A stretch of DNA of 64,000 nt from Zhongshania marina (GCF_002915595.1 NZ_PQGG01000040.1:62001-126000); one strand, 5' to 3'; positions 8,262-16,807 are shown, counted from the stretch's first letter. A program made the numbers and translations. Notes: generated from the letters alone by a model not told the origin.

Positions 8262-9008
8262 TTATTGATCTTCGACGTTACATATATCCCAAAATAAGTT
8301 GCCAGCTCGACTAAGCTTCAGCGTCTTGCGATCACATCGAAGACGAAAATACCCCGCCTTCTGCGCGACGCCTAACGCCTCCATTACATCACTATTTGCT
8401 TCTAACACTTGATAATCTAATTCAAATTCAGAGTTAATCGCGCCAAATTCAATTAACCCCAAAGCATTGAGATTTGAGAGATAGACCGGCATTAAATCCC
8501 GTACTTTGACCCTCGCAGGTTTAACAACGGAGGAAATACCAGACAGTAATATTTCGCGCTGACCAGTTAAGGTCTGTGAGCCGCTAACACTTATGACCGC
8601 GTGACCACTGCCGTCGGACAAAGCAGATAAAATCCTCACTTCATCGGCAACTATGTGATCCAGAACTCGATTCGCCCAACTACGTACGGACTCTTCTTTG
8701 CTCTGCTCCATAGCGTCCTGCATCATAAATTGTAGACGCTGCGCGGGGGATCTAGGTTGAATAGGATCGGAACAGCGGTCACTTCCAGCAACTGTTTTTT
8801 CATTACTAGCCGCTGAATCAGGCCCTCCTAGCAGCCCGCTGTTTTGCGGCTCACGCGAGACAGCGCGCCGCAAACGCCGGTGAAGAGTTTGAAGCATCGC
8901 ATCTTCAACCACTTCATATTCACGCTGAACAAAGTCCGCACCAGGCAGACGTTCAGCACTTTCAGATATTTTGCGGGCAAGTTTGACAAGTTGTTCAGTA
9001 GTGCGCAT
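8262..9008 (-). CDS. Abi-alpha (DUF4393)-like protein
   Basis: The 248-residue product shows features I associate with the Abi-alpha/DUF4393 family. A helical middle region contains MEQSKEESVRSWANRVLDHI, then DEVRILSALSDGSGHAVISV (the family's 'ariL.al' segment), NLNALGLIEF, and a C-terminal LSRAGNLFWDICN that matches the family's ending 'LT.fGr.F..ac'. Residues 50-80 are low-complexity and variable. Members are sometimes annotated as abortive-infection proteins, but most are not tested, and here it sits next to DUF445 rather than other defence genes. I prefer the ATG at 9008 to the TTG at 9020. The gene is upstream of, and probably cotranscribed with, DUF445. Confidence 0.55.
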   Translation of the reverse strand: MRTTEQLVKLARKISESAERLPGADFVQREYEVVEDAMLQTLHRRLRRAVSREPQNSGLLGGPDSAASNEKTVAGSDRCSDPIQPRSPAQRLQFMMQDAMEQSKEESVRSWANRVLDHIVADEVRILSALSDGSGHAVISVSGSQTLTGQREILLSGISSVVKPARVKVRDLMPVYLSNLNALGLIEFGAINSEFELDYQVLEANSDVMEALGVAQKAGYFRLRCDRKTLKLSRAGNLFWDICNVEDQ

Positions 9009-9060
9009 AAGTAAAGCCAACAGTTATTATTTATCATTCGGCAGTAAACACTGACACCTT

Positions 9061-9085
9061 GTAATGCTACATTACTCAATGTAAT
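9061..9085. promoter_or_regulatory. Three alternating half-sites at 10-bp spacing
   Basis: GTAAT at 9061, its reverse complement ATTAC at 9071 and GTAAT again at 9081 recur every 10 bp in the divergent region between the Abi-alpha-like gene and the DUF4282 gene. Together they form two overlapping inverted repeats (GTAATG-CTA-CATTAC and ATTAC-TCAAT-GTAAT). Helical phasing of one turn suggests a regulator or an autoregulatory site; the cognate protein is unknown. Confidence 0.4.
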
Positions 9086-9161
9086 ATGTACAACATCTAA
9101 AGTCGCTATACTAAGTTATCGATAATAATACCAAAATAATAGACCATCGACGGAGGGCTGT

Positions 9162-9578
9162 ATGCCGAAGAGAAAGCTTGGTGAGTTTATTTCCGAGTTT
9201 GCCAAAGCACTTAGTGATATCAACTTTAACCATATTGTTACCACCAGGATGCTACCGACTATATACGTAGCTGGAATCATATTTGCTGCTCTTCTTGCTC
9301 TGTCTTTAGCGGTAAGCTCATGGGAATCGAACAGCTGGCCTGCACGCCTAATTTGGTCATTTGTCTTTTCCCCAATGCTTTTTATTGGCCTGGTAACCAT
9401 TTGGCGCGTCATTTTAGAACTCTGCCTATCCATTTTTGAAATGACCGTCGTGGTTCGTTCATTGCACACCGAGCTAGAAAAAGTCTCTGGGGTTACCGAC
9501 GAAATTGCCACCGATCTTCCTAGAATCCAGTTTTGGAAAACACGCAAACAAAGTAATAGCTCAAAAAATCAAAAATAA
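9162..9578 (+). CDS. DUF4282 domain-containing membrane protein
   Basis: The 138-residue protein follows the DUF4282 pattern: a short polar N-terminus (SEFAKALSDINFNHIVTTRM), a first membrane helix (about residues 33-53), then a second helix and the conserved ending FIGLVTIWRVILELCLSIFEM. A charged C-terminal tail rich in Lys, Asn and Ser follows. GGAGG precedes the ATG at proper distance. An open frame on the opposite strand covers the same bases but lacks coding character. It is the first gene of a plus-strand run, 33 bases before the DUF1302 gene, so it probably belongs to that operon. Function of the family is unknown. Confidence 0.8.
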   Translation: MPKRKLGEFISEFAKALSDINFNHIVTTRMLPTIYVAGIIFAALLALSLAVSSWESNSWPARLIWSFVFSPMLFIGLVTIWRVILELCLSIFEMTVVVRSLHTELEKVSGVTDEIATDLPRIQFWKTRKQSNSSKNQK

Positions 9579-9611
9579 ACACCTAAAAACAATAAGTAAG
9601 GGGATTTTATT

Positions 9612-11747
9612 TTGGCTAAATACCGTACCGTCATATTCACGGTATCTCTGCTTTCCGGCCTACTCCACGCCGAAGTAGAGAGTGAAACACCGATTGACCT
9701 GAACATACCCAGCTCGCCAGCCGTAAAAGTGTCGTTTGATAACGTATTAATGTGGAGCGTCGGCTTCCGAGTAGAATCCCCCGACCCAGACATGATCGGC
9801 AAAGTGAGCCTTGAGCAGAACCGCAATTTATGTGCTGCTGACGATTGTATTGGGCTGTCTAGAAATGACACAGCGCCGAATGAACGCTTTATGGCGGCCA
9901 GAGGATTACTATCCTCTAACACCGACGACGGCAACCTAAATTATGATGCAGGCGATCCTGTCCTTGGGTTTCTAAAATGGGACTCTCGGCTATCACTTGG
10001 CTTTGAAAATTTCGACGTAGAGATCAGCTGGCAATATCTATTCGATGCCGTGAACTACGGCTTTGAAGAGTTCTATAGCAATCAAATTGTGAGTCCCGGA
10101 ACCCAGCCAGGCCAGGCAACCTACCGTGATCGCCCAGAAGAAACCGAAGCCGCAATCGGCCAATTTATTGACTTGCGGGACGCATGGGTGTCATTTCGCA
10201 TGCCAATTGGCGAACGCGAAGCCGACATTAAAATCGGCCGCCAACTCCTAAATTGGGGAGAGTCCACCTTTGTATTACGGGGCAACCTAAACTTTATAAA
10301 CCCCTACGAAACCAATAATTTGTTCCGTCCCGGTTTTGAATTAGAGGAAATTTATCGCCCCGTCGGGCTAGTCAATTTTGACATGGCATGGTCGGACCGC
10401 CTGCGAGTTCAAGCCTTTTACCAGTTTGAATGGTTACCCTACGGCCTGCCAGCCAAGGGCGCTGTCTACTCATTTTTAGACGCTGGCAACGAGGTCACCC
10501 ACAACGAATCCGTGGTACTGCCATTTGCAAAAACACCCAATGATCCAGACCAACTTCAGACCCCTGCAAGCCCTTTGCTATCCCTAATTTCGGGCACCAG
10601 TTTTAGCGCCCGCCGCGCCCCCAACCGTGAAGCAAAAGACGGCGGTCAATTTGGCGTAGGCTTACGCTATTTTCGGGACGACTGGTTTGACGGCACCGAA
10701 TTAGCAGTATTTTTGGCCAATTATCACGCTCGCATCCCGAGCTTAAGTGGCTACGCGGCCGATGCCTCCTGCACTCGCCGTGAAGGTAATGGCCGCGGCG
10801 TTGATACCAGCAATATCGCTGAATTTTTGATTGACTGCGGGATCCCCCTTCTAAATACACCAGGCCAAGATTTTGAAGCACTGCCCCTAGACACTTTCCG
10901 CTACTTTCTTGAATACCCAGAAGACATCCACCTCTTGGGCGCCACCTTTAATATTGAATCGAGCGGTATTCTCTACGGCGGGGAATTTGCTTACCGGCAC
11001 AACCAGCCCGTTCAAGTCGATCTCGAAGACATTATCTTTGCCGGTCTACAGCCCGCATTCCCCAGACACGACATTTTAATCATACCGGGAACCCTGCCAG
11101 GACTGCCTGCCGCAACTATTCCCGCCTCGCAAACCGCACTACCCGACTACGTAACCAGCTATCGCGGCGGCACCGCTGGCGAAATTGCCCCCAACGCATA
11201 TATTCGTGGCTACGAATCCGAGCAAACCGTACAGCTCACCCTTACCGCAACGAAACTGTTCGGCAATCGCAGTTCATTTTTAGGCTCCAAGCAGTTTGCA
11301 CTCTTGGCTGAGGTACAGGGTATTTGGGTGCCGGGCCTGCCATCACTCGATCAATTGCAATATGAGGGGCCAGGTACCCACACCCACGCCAGTCCAGGTA
11401 CAGCAGACACCGGTAACGGTTCATTACTGAACCCCATACGTAATGAAGGAGGCTATGTAAGCGAGTTCTCTTGGGGCTACCGATTAACCGCAATAGGCTC
11501 ATTTGACCTTCCCATCAAAGGTGTAGAAATGCGACCTCTACTGGTTTGGCTGCACGACATTGAAGGCGTCAGCCCAGGCTTTGCGGAGAACTTTCTTGAA
11601 GGACGTCAGATTGGTATTTTCCAAGTTGATTTTCGTCGCGGCCCCTGGACTCTAGGCACTACCTATAACTTCTTCGGCGGCGGCGGAGACCGCAATGCAT
11701 TTAGAGACCGAGACTTTATGTCGATGTACCTACGCTACAAATTCTGA
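9612..11747 (+). CDS. DUF1302 family outer-membrane protein
   Basis: The 711-residue protein has a signal peptide (MAKYRTVIFTVSLLSGLLHA, cleavage expected after residue 20). Its long beta-rich body has DUF1302 landmarks: RLSLGFENFDVEISWQYLF, WVSFRMPIGEREADIKIGRQ with LLNWGESTFV, and GVGLRYFRDDWFDGTELAVF. It ends MSMYLRYKF with a terminal Phe as in BAM substrates. It starts at a TTG with an AAGGGG ribosome-binding site. DUF1302 proteins are outer-membrane proteins found with lipid, alkane or steroid catabolism genes, usually beside a DUF1329 gene; no DUF1329 gene is present here. Instead two anchored repeat proteins follow after 17 bases, suggesting a different partner set. Role in passage of hydrophobic substrates is inference. 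Confidence 0.9.
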   Translation: MAKYRTVIFTVSLLSGLLHAEVESETPIDLNIPSSPAVKVSFDNVLMWSVGFRVESPDPDMIGKVSLEQNRNLCAADDCIGLSRNDTAPNERFMAARGLLSSNTDDGNLNYDAGDPVLGFLKWDSRLSLGFENFDVEISWQYLFDAVNYGFEEFYSNQIVSPGTQPGQATYRDRPEETEAAIGQFIDLRDAWVSFRMPIGEREADIKIGRQLLNWGESTFVLRGNLNFINPYETNNLFRPGFELEEIYRPVGLVNFDMAWSDRLRVQAFYQFEWLPYGLPAKGAVYSFLDAGNEVTHNESVVLPFAKTPNDPDQLQTPASPLLSLISGTSFSARRAPNREAKDGGQFGVGLRYFRDDWFDGTELAVFLANYHARIPSLSGYAADASCTRREGNGRGVDTSNIAEFLIDCGIPLLNTPGQDFEALPLDTFRYFLEYPEDIHLLGATFNIESSGILYGGEFAYRHNQPVQVDLEDIIFAGLQPAFPRHDILIIPGTLPGLPAATIPASQTALPDYVTSYRGGTAGEIAPNAYIRGYESEQTVQLTLTATKLFGNRSSFLGSKQFALLAEVQGIWVPGLPSLDQLQYEGPGTHTHASPGTADTGNGSLLNPIRNEGGYVSEFSWGYRLTAIGSFDLPIKGVEMRPLLVWLHDIEGVSPGFAENFLEGRQIGIFQVDFRRGPWTLGTTYNFFGGGGDRNAFRDRDFMSMYLRYKF

Positions 11748-11764
11748 ACAGTGGAAACCCTATA

Positions 11765-12529
11765 ATGATAAAAACAAAACAACATCAAACCGGTATTTCA
11801 ACCATCGCCCTACTCCTTAGCACCTTAGCCGTCGGCGTCATTATTGGTGGCGGCCTTGGTGCCGCATGGACAATCAAAAATGTCGAAGCGCGTCTATTGC
11901 TTCACGAGCAACCCGCCGACATCAGGATTAACGACGCCCTCATGGTGCGCGCACGCGTATTGAATCAGCTGGATATCAGTATTAATGAAATGATCCGCAC
12001 TCAGGTACCCATCAATAAAGATGTAACCGTACCGGTAAATGAAACCTTAAACCTGATGGCTGCGATAAAAACCCGCGTACCCGTCGAGCTCACTGTTCTC
12101 GTTAACGACGTTATTACCATTGATCAAGTTCTTGACCTTGATGCGGTCGTTGAAGCAGAAGTGCTCGGGGAAATCATCGACATTCCAATTCGTGGCAAAG
12201 TACCAGTAAGAGCAGAGGTCCCCATTAGCCTAAAGATTCCCGTGCGCGAAAATATTCCCGTTGACCTACTAACACCGGTAAAAGCTGTACTAAAACAAGC
12301 CTTAACAGTACCGCTTAATACAGTAATCGACGCCGAAATTCCCATTCGCAGCAATATGAGTGTTCCTGTGCACTCAGATATCGAGGCTAAGTTATTTCTA
12401 CCCAAAGAGGATATTAAGGCCACCATCACCTACGCCGACCTAAATATTCCACTGAACACGCTAAAATTAGGTCTTAGCGACGAAGACTCCCCCGAGCGAC
12501 GCGATGAAGACAAGAAGGAGTCCGAATGA
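11765..12529 (+). CDS. Membrane-anchored Val/Ile-Pro-Val repeat protein, copy 1
   Basis: The 254 residues start with a short basic N-terminus and one Gly-rich transmembrane helix (ALLLSTLAVGVIIGGGLGAA, about residues 15-34). About 190 residues of strictly alternating hydrophobic and polar residues follow. They are punctuated about a dozen times by VPV, IPV, VPI or IPI, for example TRVPVELTVLVNDVITIDQV and GKVPVRAEVPISLKIPV. The pattern predicts a long beta-structure in the periplasm. The end is highly charged (ERRDEDKKESE). I recognise no family. It lies 17 bases after the DUF1302 gene and overlaps its paralogue by ATGA. The shape is reminiscent of elongated beta-groove lipid-transfer proteins, but that is inference only. 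Confidence 0.8.
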   Translation: MIKTKQHQTGISTIALLLSTLAVGVIIGGGLGAAWTIKNVEARLLLHEQPADIRINDALMVRARVLNQLDISINEMIRTQVPINKDVTVPVNETLNLMAAIKTRVPVELTVLVNDVITIDQVLDLDAVVEAEVLGEIIDIPIRGKVPVRAEVPISLKIPVRENIPVDLLTPVKAVLKQALTVPLNTVIDAEIPIRSNMSVPVHSDIEAKLFLPKEDIKATITYADLNIPLNTLKLGLSDEDSPERRDEDKKESE

Positions 12530-13239
12530 AAATTCTTTCACCCCGCGGTCTTCTATTGCTGCTTCCACTAACGCTGGCAATCATCATCGCTGGCACTTGG
12601 GCCGGCACTCAGCTATTTCAGTTTGGCCTGATCAAACTCACACTGAGCGAGCAAGATATAAAAGTCCGCCTTCCCCCACAACTAAACGCGTCGATGGAGA
12701 GCACTCGCCCCCTCGACATTCAACTCAATGGAGATATCAGCACGGTAGTGCCGTTTAAAGAGGTTCTGGATGTTCCCTTCAAAGGTGAGTATCCGGTTAA
12801 CGTCAAATTAGACGCCAATATCCCAGTTGCGTTTGAAGTCGTCTACGAAGGTATTATTCCCGTAGATACCATGGCGGCGATAACCGCAACAACGGAAATT
12901 AATTTCGGCAATGTAAAAAAACTGCGCAATCTCAAAATTTCCACCTCGATTCCGATGAAGTTTGATCTGCCAGTTAATTTACGCGTACCGGTAAAAGACA
13001 ATATCCGCTTTAATTATAACGGCCCTATTACCGTCTACGCTGACGAGATGCTACAACTACCGGTAGACACCGTTATTGAGACAACAATAAATGTCGACCA
13101 GAGAGTATCAACACCGGTAACGTCGCGCCTAAATCTCGTCGCCGAACTACCTCAAGAAGAGGTATCAGCTACGATTGTTCACTCGGAGCTGAACCTCAGG
13201 CCGGCCACATTACAACTCCTAAAAAAGGAGACTAAATAA
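12526..13239 (+). CDS. Membrane-anchored Val/Ile-Pro-Val repeat protein, copy 2
   Basis: This 237-residue paralogue has the same build as the preceding protein. An N-terminal transmembrane helix (LLLLPLTLAIIIAGTWAG) leads into a beta-rich repeat region with about ten Pro-Val-type steps, such as GEYPVNVKLDANIPVAFEV and FDLPVNLRVPVKDN. Both proteins end with a comparable block, here LPQEEVSATIVHSELNL and in copy 1 LPKEDIKATITYADLNI, so they arose by duplication. Translation is coupled to copy 1 by an ATGA overlap. Its last 8 bases overlap the end of the convergent monooxygenase gene. No family is recognised. Together with the DUF1302 protein it could form a conduit across the envelope. Confidence 0.8.
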   Translation: MKILSPRGLLLLLPLTLAIIIAGTWAGTQLFQFGLIKLTLSEQDIKVRLPPQLNASMESTRPLDIQLNGDISTVVPFKEVLDVPFKGEYPVNVKLDANIPVAFEVVYEGIIPVDTMAAITATTEINFGNVKKLRNLKISTSIPMKFDLPVNLRVPVKDNIRFNYNGPITVYADEMLQLPVDTVIETTINVDQRVSTPVTSRLNLVAELPQEEVSATIVHSELNLRPATLQLLKKETK

Positions 13240-14797
13240 GCTCGCCCTCTACTACGTCGAGCACCGCCGCCTCCTTCTCTACCTTGCGGGGAACACAGTG
13301 ATGGTTCCCCAATTTAAATTCTCTACTCAGGTATCGGTACACAAAAGTAAAGCCCGGCCATAAAGTCCAGTTTTCACCCTTATCGTTGATATACCAGCTC
13401 TGACAACCAGATTGCCAGATCGTATTTTTTAAGCGCGACTGAATCTGACGAACAAACTTTGTCTGCACCGATTCTTTTACCTCAACACTCGCTAAACCGT
13501 GCTGACGCATTTTACTTAGCGCGTCGCCAATATAGCGAATCTGAGATTCGATCATATACACTTGGGAGTTGTGACCCAAACCGGTATTTGGCCCTAACAA
13601 TAAAAAGAAATTAGGGAAGCCTGACAACATACAGCCTAAATGTGACTGGGCGCCGTTTTCCCAAGACTCAGCCAATGTCTGCCCGTCAGCATTGCGAATA
13701 TCGAGCGCCGCAACGGCATCCAGAGTTTTAAACCCTGTACCCAAGATGATCACATCCACCTCATGACTCACGCCATTACTATCTATAATCGCATTTCCGT
13801 TGACGCGCTCAATACCGCAGGTCTCCAGTGCAACATGCTCGCGATTAATTGCCGCGTAATAGTCGTTCGAAATAAGAACCCGCTTACACCCCATATGGTA
13901 GTCAGGCGTCAGCTTCTGCACTTTTACAGGATCTTTTACATATTTTTTGATATGCCGCACTGCCTGCGCTTCTACCACCTTCAAAGCGCTGGTGAAGTAA
14001 TTAAATGCCAGTGCGCGCCCTTCTAGTCGCGAATAAGTCGCCGCACGACGTAAAGACATCAAAGGCGGTACAGTCTCATATAAGCCCTGTTCCAGCTTAG
14101 AGATAACTCGATCAGGTTTTGGTAATACCCACGCGGCCGAACGCTGAAATAAGGTTAATGACTTCACCTGCTGGGTAATTGCCGGTACAAACTGTATCGC
14201 ACTGGCACCAGTACCAATCACCGCAACACGCTTACCCGTCAAATCGACATCATGGCGCCACTGGGCCGAGTGAAACACCTCACCCTTGAAATCATTTAAG
14301 CCGCGAATATCTGGAATATTCGGCAGATGCAAAGCACCAATAGCAGAGACCAACTTCCGGGCCTGTACACGCTGACCATTGCTAAATTTTAACTGCCAAA
14401 TTTTCTCTTGCGCATCGAAGCGAGCCCCTGACAAAGCATGGCCGTAGCACATATGCTCATCTAAATTGACATCGCGAAGTACTTTTTCAAGGTACTGCTG
14501 TATTTCTGCTTGGGGAGCAAAGCCCCGCGACCAGCTCGGATTTTGCGCAAACGAAAAAGAGTAAAGCGCCGACTCAACATCGCAGGCGCAACCCGGATAG
14601 CTATTGTCTCGCCAGGTGCCCCCCGCCGAAGCTGCTTTCTCAAAAATGCGAAAATCATTGATACCGCGCTTTTTAAGCTCCGCGCCCATACCAATGCCAG
14701 AGAACCCGCTACCTATAATTGCAACATCCAGTACCCCCTCGGCTTGGTTTTTCCGTCGAGAGGTTCTCGTGATGTTGTCGGATTGCGATGCGCCCAT
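13232..14797 (-). CDS. Flavin-containing monooxygenase, Baeyer-Villiger type
   Basis: The 521-residue protein has the two dinucleotide-binding motifs of class B flavin monooxygenases: GSGFSG at residues 29-34 for FAD, and GTGASAIQFVP about 165 residues further on for NADPH. Between them lies FKGEVFHSAQW, matching the Baeyer-Villiger fingerprint FxGxxxHxxxW, with Arg instead of the usual Pro/Asp after the Trp. GTGFKTLD and LGPNTGLGHNSQVYMIE near the end are further family blocks. It should oxygenate a ketone or other hydrophobic substrate with NADPH and O2. GGAG precedes the ATG. It is divergent from the SDR/PF10118 operon, with the TGTTACA-like sites between, so joint regulation is likely. 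Substrate cannot be told from sequence. Confidence 0.92.
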   Translation of the reverse strand: MGASQSDNITRTSRRKNQAEGVLDVAIIGSGFSGIGMGAELKKRGINDFRIFEKAASAGGTWRDNSYPGCACDVESALYSFSFAQNPSWSRGFAPQAEIQQYLEKVLRDVNLDEHMCYGHALSGARFDAQEKIWQLKFSNGQRVQARKLVSAIGALHLPNIPDIRGLNDFKGEVFHSAQWRHDVDLTGKRVAVIGTGASAIQFVPAITQQVKSLTLFQRSAAWVLPKPDRVISKLEQGLYETVPPLMSLRRAATYSRLEGRALAFNYFTSALKVVEAQAVRHIKKYVKDPVKVQKLTPDYHMGCKRVLISNDYYAAINREHVALETCGIERVNGNAIIDSNGVSHEVDVIILGTGFKTLDAVAALDIRNADGQTLAESWENGAQSHLGCMLSGFPNFFLLLGPNTGLGHNSQVYMIESQIRYIGDALSKMRQHGLASVEVKESVQTKFVRQIQSRLKNTIWQSGCQSWYINDKGENWTLWPGFTFVYRYLSREFKLGNHHCVPRKVEKEAAVLDVVEGELI

Positions 14798-14860
14798 AAT
14801 TTTTCTCCGTCATTAACCTTCATATTTTTATATCACTACTTGACGATGCCAACATACAAC

Positions 14861-14896
14861 GTTACATTTATTAATGTCAACATAGTCAATGTTACA
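14861..14896. promoter_or_regulatory. Inverted GTTACATT-type sites in a divergent promoter region
   Basis: GTTACATT (14861-14868) and AATGTTAC (14889-14896) form an inverted pair with one mismatch. A further related half-site, AATGTCAAC, starts at 14873. TTGACA on the minus strand lies within the cluster and could be the -35 of the monooxygenase promoter. Half-sites resemble those at 21486-21507, suggesting one regulator for both catabolic units. Confidence 0.45.
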
Positions 14897-14941
14897 AATA
14901 TCAGTGACTCATAGAATTCTGTTAAGAATAAGAGGCATGAC

Positions 14942-15808
14942 ATGAAGAACTTTAAAACCAAGGTCGTCGTCGTTACCGGCGCCGCATCAGGAATAGGTAG
15001 GGCCCTAGCCCTACAACTCGACCGCGAAGATGCGGTACTCGCATTAGTAGACAAAGATGCCAGCGCCCTAGCCGCATTGAACGACGCAACAGGGCATCGC
15101 CACCTCGTCCAAGAGCTTGATGTTGCCGACAGGAAGGCGGTCTACCAATTTGCAGCGCGTGTCAGCACTGAGCTAGGTGGCGCCGATGTAGTGATTAACA
15201 ATGCCGGTGTCGCGGTATCGCAGACTATTGCCGAGCTGGACTACGATGATTTCGAGTGGTTATTCAATATCAATTTTTGGGGAATGGTATACGGCACCAA
15301 GGCTTTTTTACCGCAATTGTTAACAAAGCCGGAAGCAGCCATCGTTAATGTATCTAGCTTGTTCGGATTACTATCCATCCCCACCCAGGGCGCGTACAAC
15401 GCCAGCAAATTTGCCATCCGCGGTTTTACTGAAGCCTTACAGGCCGAATTGAAAGGGACGAATATTACTGCGCACTCAATACACCCCGGCGGCATCCGCA
15501 CCAACATTGCACGCAACGCGCGACTCTACCAAGCACCGGGTGGCGTAAGCGATGCAGCAGCCGGCGTTGATCTTTTTTCTCGAATTAGCTTTACCGATGC
15601 TGACAAGGCGGCAAGCATTCTCCTTAAGGGGATTCAAAATAAGCGCGCTCGCATTCTGATCGGGCCTGACGCCGTCGCACTCGATATCGTTCAACGACTA
15701 TTCCCCAAACAATACACCAATGCATTCAACTTCTTTGAACAACTGTTGAACCGTCTAACACCGCTCAACAAAGCTAAAGCCCCCCTCACAGAAATTACAA
15801 AAGCATAA
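14942..15808 (+). CDS. Short-chain dehydrogenase/reductase
   Basis: This 288-residue protein is a classical SDR. It has the cofactor motif TGAASGIG near residues 13-20, NNAGVAV for the adenine-pocket NNAG element, the catalytic Ser in NVSSLFGL and YNASK for YxxxK. Asp at the end of the second strand (LVDKD) favours NAD(H). It should interconvert an alcohol and a ketone in the cytosol. It is the first gene after the divergent regulatory region and 17 bases before the PF10118 gene, forming an SDR-hydrolase-MerR unit opposite the monooxygenase. An alcohol dehydrogenase supplying the ketone for the Baeyer-Villiger enzyme is a plausible job; the substrate is not determinable here. Confidence 0.93.
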   Translation: MKNFKTKVVVVTGAASGIGRALALQLDREDAVLALVDKDASALAALNDATGHRHLVQELDVADRKAVYQFAARVSTELGGADVVINNAGVAVSQTIAELDYDDFEWLFNINFWGMVYGTKAFLPQLLTKPEAAIVNVSSLFGLLSIPTQGAYNASKFAIRGFTEALQAELKGTNITAHSIHPGGIRTNIARNARLYQAPGGVSDAAAGVDLFSRISFTDADKAASILLKGIQNKRARILIGPDAVALDIVQRLFPKQYTNAFNFFEQLLNRLTPLNKAKAPLTEITKA

Positions 15809-15825
15809 ATAAGGAAGCGACTAAA

Positions 15826-16683
15826 ATGAAAACTACAACTCTAGCTGTAAAACCTGTACGTCGTGATCTGCGCTTTACATTCGACAGCAAACGCATGACT
15901 AACTGGCACCCCGACGGCCCCCATGCCAGCAATTTTTACAACACACTATCGGTGTTCTTTCCCGAAGGTGAACAGTTCTTTATCGACTCAGTACGTCACT
16001 ACCGCGACAAAAAACAAATCAACAACAAAAAATTACTGGCGGAAATAAGCGCATTTATTGGCCAGGAAGCAATGCACGGCCGCGAACATCGTGACTACAA
16101 TGCTGCAATCGCAGCAGCCGGCTTGGGCGGCGAGCAAATGGATGCCTTTGTTGGCAAATTACTGCAAACCATGCGCAAAATCCTACCGCCGTCAATGCAA
16201 CTTGGTGGCACCTGTGCACTAGAACACCTTACCGCCTCACTCGCGGGCTATATCCTTGAGGACGAAAGTTTTCTAGAAGGTGCAGATGAACATATGGCGG
16301 CAGTGTGGCAGTGGCATGCGCTTGAAGAAACTGAACACAAAGGCGTGTGTTATGACGTGTACGAGCATGTAGTGGGCCAAGACACCAAGGCCTACGCTAT
16401 TCGCGGTAGCTCAATGATCATTGCCATGAGCATTTTCTGGAGTAGCGTGTTGCCATTCTGGCTTTATATGAACTACCGTTCAGGAGCGATGACTGACCTC
16501 AAAGGATGGCGTGCTGGTGGTAAAATCTTATTTGGTCGCAAAGGTATTCTGCGACATTTTTCAAAAGACTTTATTGACTACTTCCGTCGAGACTTCCACC
16601 CTTGGGATCATGACAACTCGGCACAGCTAAAACGCCTAGAAGCCCTAGCGCAACGCTTTGCACCGCCAGCTAAAGCTGCCTAA
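15826..16683 (+). CDS. PF10118 metal-dependent hydrolase family protein, copy 1
   Basis: The 285 residues belong to the COG3687/PF10118 family, annotated as predicted metal-dependent hydrolases. Ferritin-like di-metal motifs are visible: GQEAMHGREH, LEHLTAS, and WHALEETEHKGVCYDVY, i.e. repeated Glu and ExxH ligands on a helical bundle. A hydrophobic stretch (SMIIAMSIFWSSVLPFWLYM) suggests membrane association. AAGGAAG precedes the ATG. True chemistry is unproven; the ligand pattern would also suit a di-iron oxygenase or desaturase-like enzyme. It is cotranscribed with the SDR, and a second copy of the family lies at 17830-18819. A hairpin after the gene probably ends the two-gene transcript. 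Confidence 0.88.
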   Translation: MKTTTLAVKPVRRDLRFTFDSKRMTNWHPDGPHASNFYNTLSVFFPEGEQFFIDSVRHYRDKKQINNKKLLAEISAFIGQEAMHGREHRDYNAAIAAAGLGGEQMDAFVGKLLQTMRKILPPSMQLGGTCALEHLTASLAGYILEDESFLEGADEHMAAVWQWHALEETEHKGVCYDVYEHVVGQDTKAYAIRGSSMIIAMSIFWSSVLPFWLYMNYRSGAMTDLKGWRAGGKILFGRKGILRHFSKDFIDYFRRDFHPWDHDNSAQLKRLEALAQRFAPPAKAA

Positions 16684-16733
16684 GCGCAACTGCAGCCTAC
16701 CTTGATGGGTAATTCAGTAAAATTCTGCAACGC

Positions 16734-16765
16734 CAATACCGCTGGGATCATTACCAGCGGTATTG
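16734..16765 (+). terminator. Hairpin terminator after the PF10118 gene
   Basis: CAATACCGCTG (16734-16744) pairs perfectly with CAGCGGTATTG (16755-16765) over a 10-base loop. The following bases are TTATCTATTG, so the T-run is poor, but the stem is strong and lies between two genes. Confidence 0.6.
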
Positions 16766-16807
16766 TTATCTATTGCCAATGACTATATCAGCTATATAAT
16801 AAGCGGG

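Noticed and set aside
8262-9008. Firm call of an abortive-infection defence gene
   Set aside because: No toxin, antitoxin, restriction or other defence gene is nearby and the Abi-alpha name is largely untested.
9116-9547. Minus-strand open frame of 143 codons over the DUF4282 gene
   Set aside because: The plus-strand frame has a ribosome-binding site, two membrane helices and a family match; the minus frame has none.
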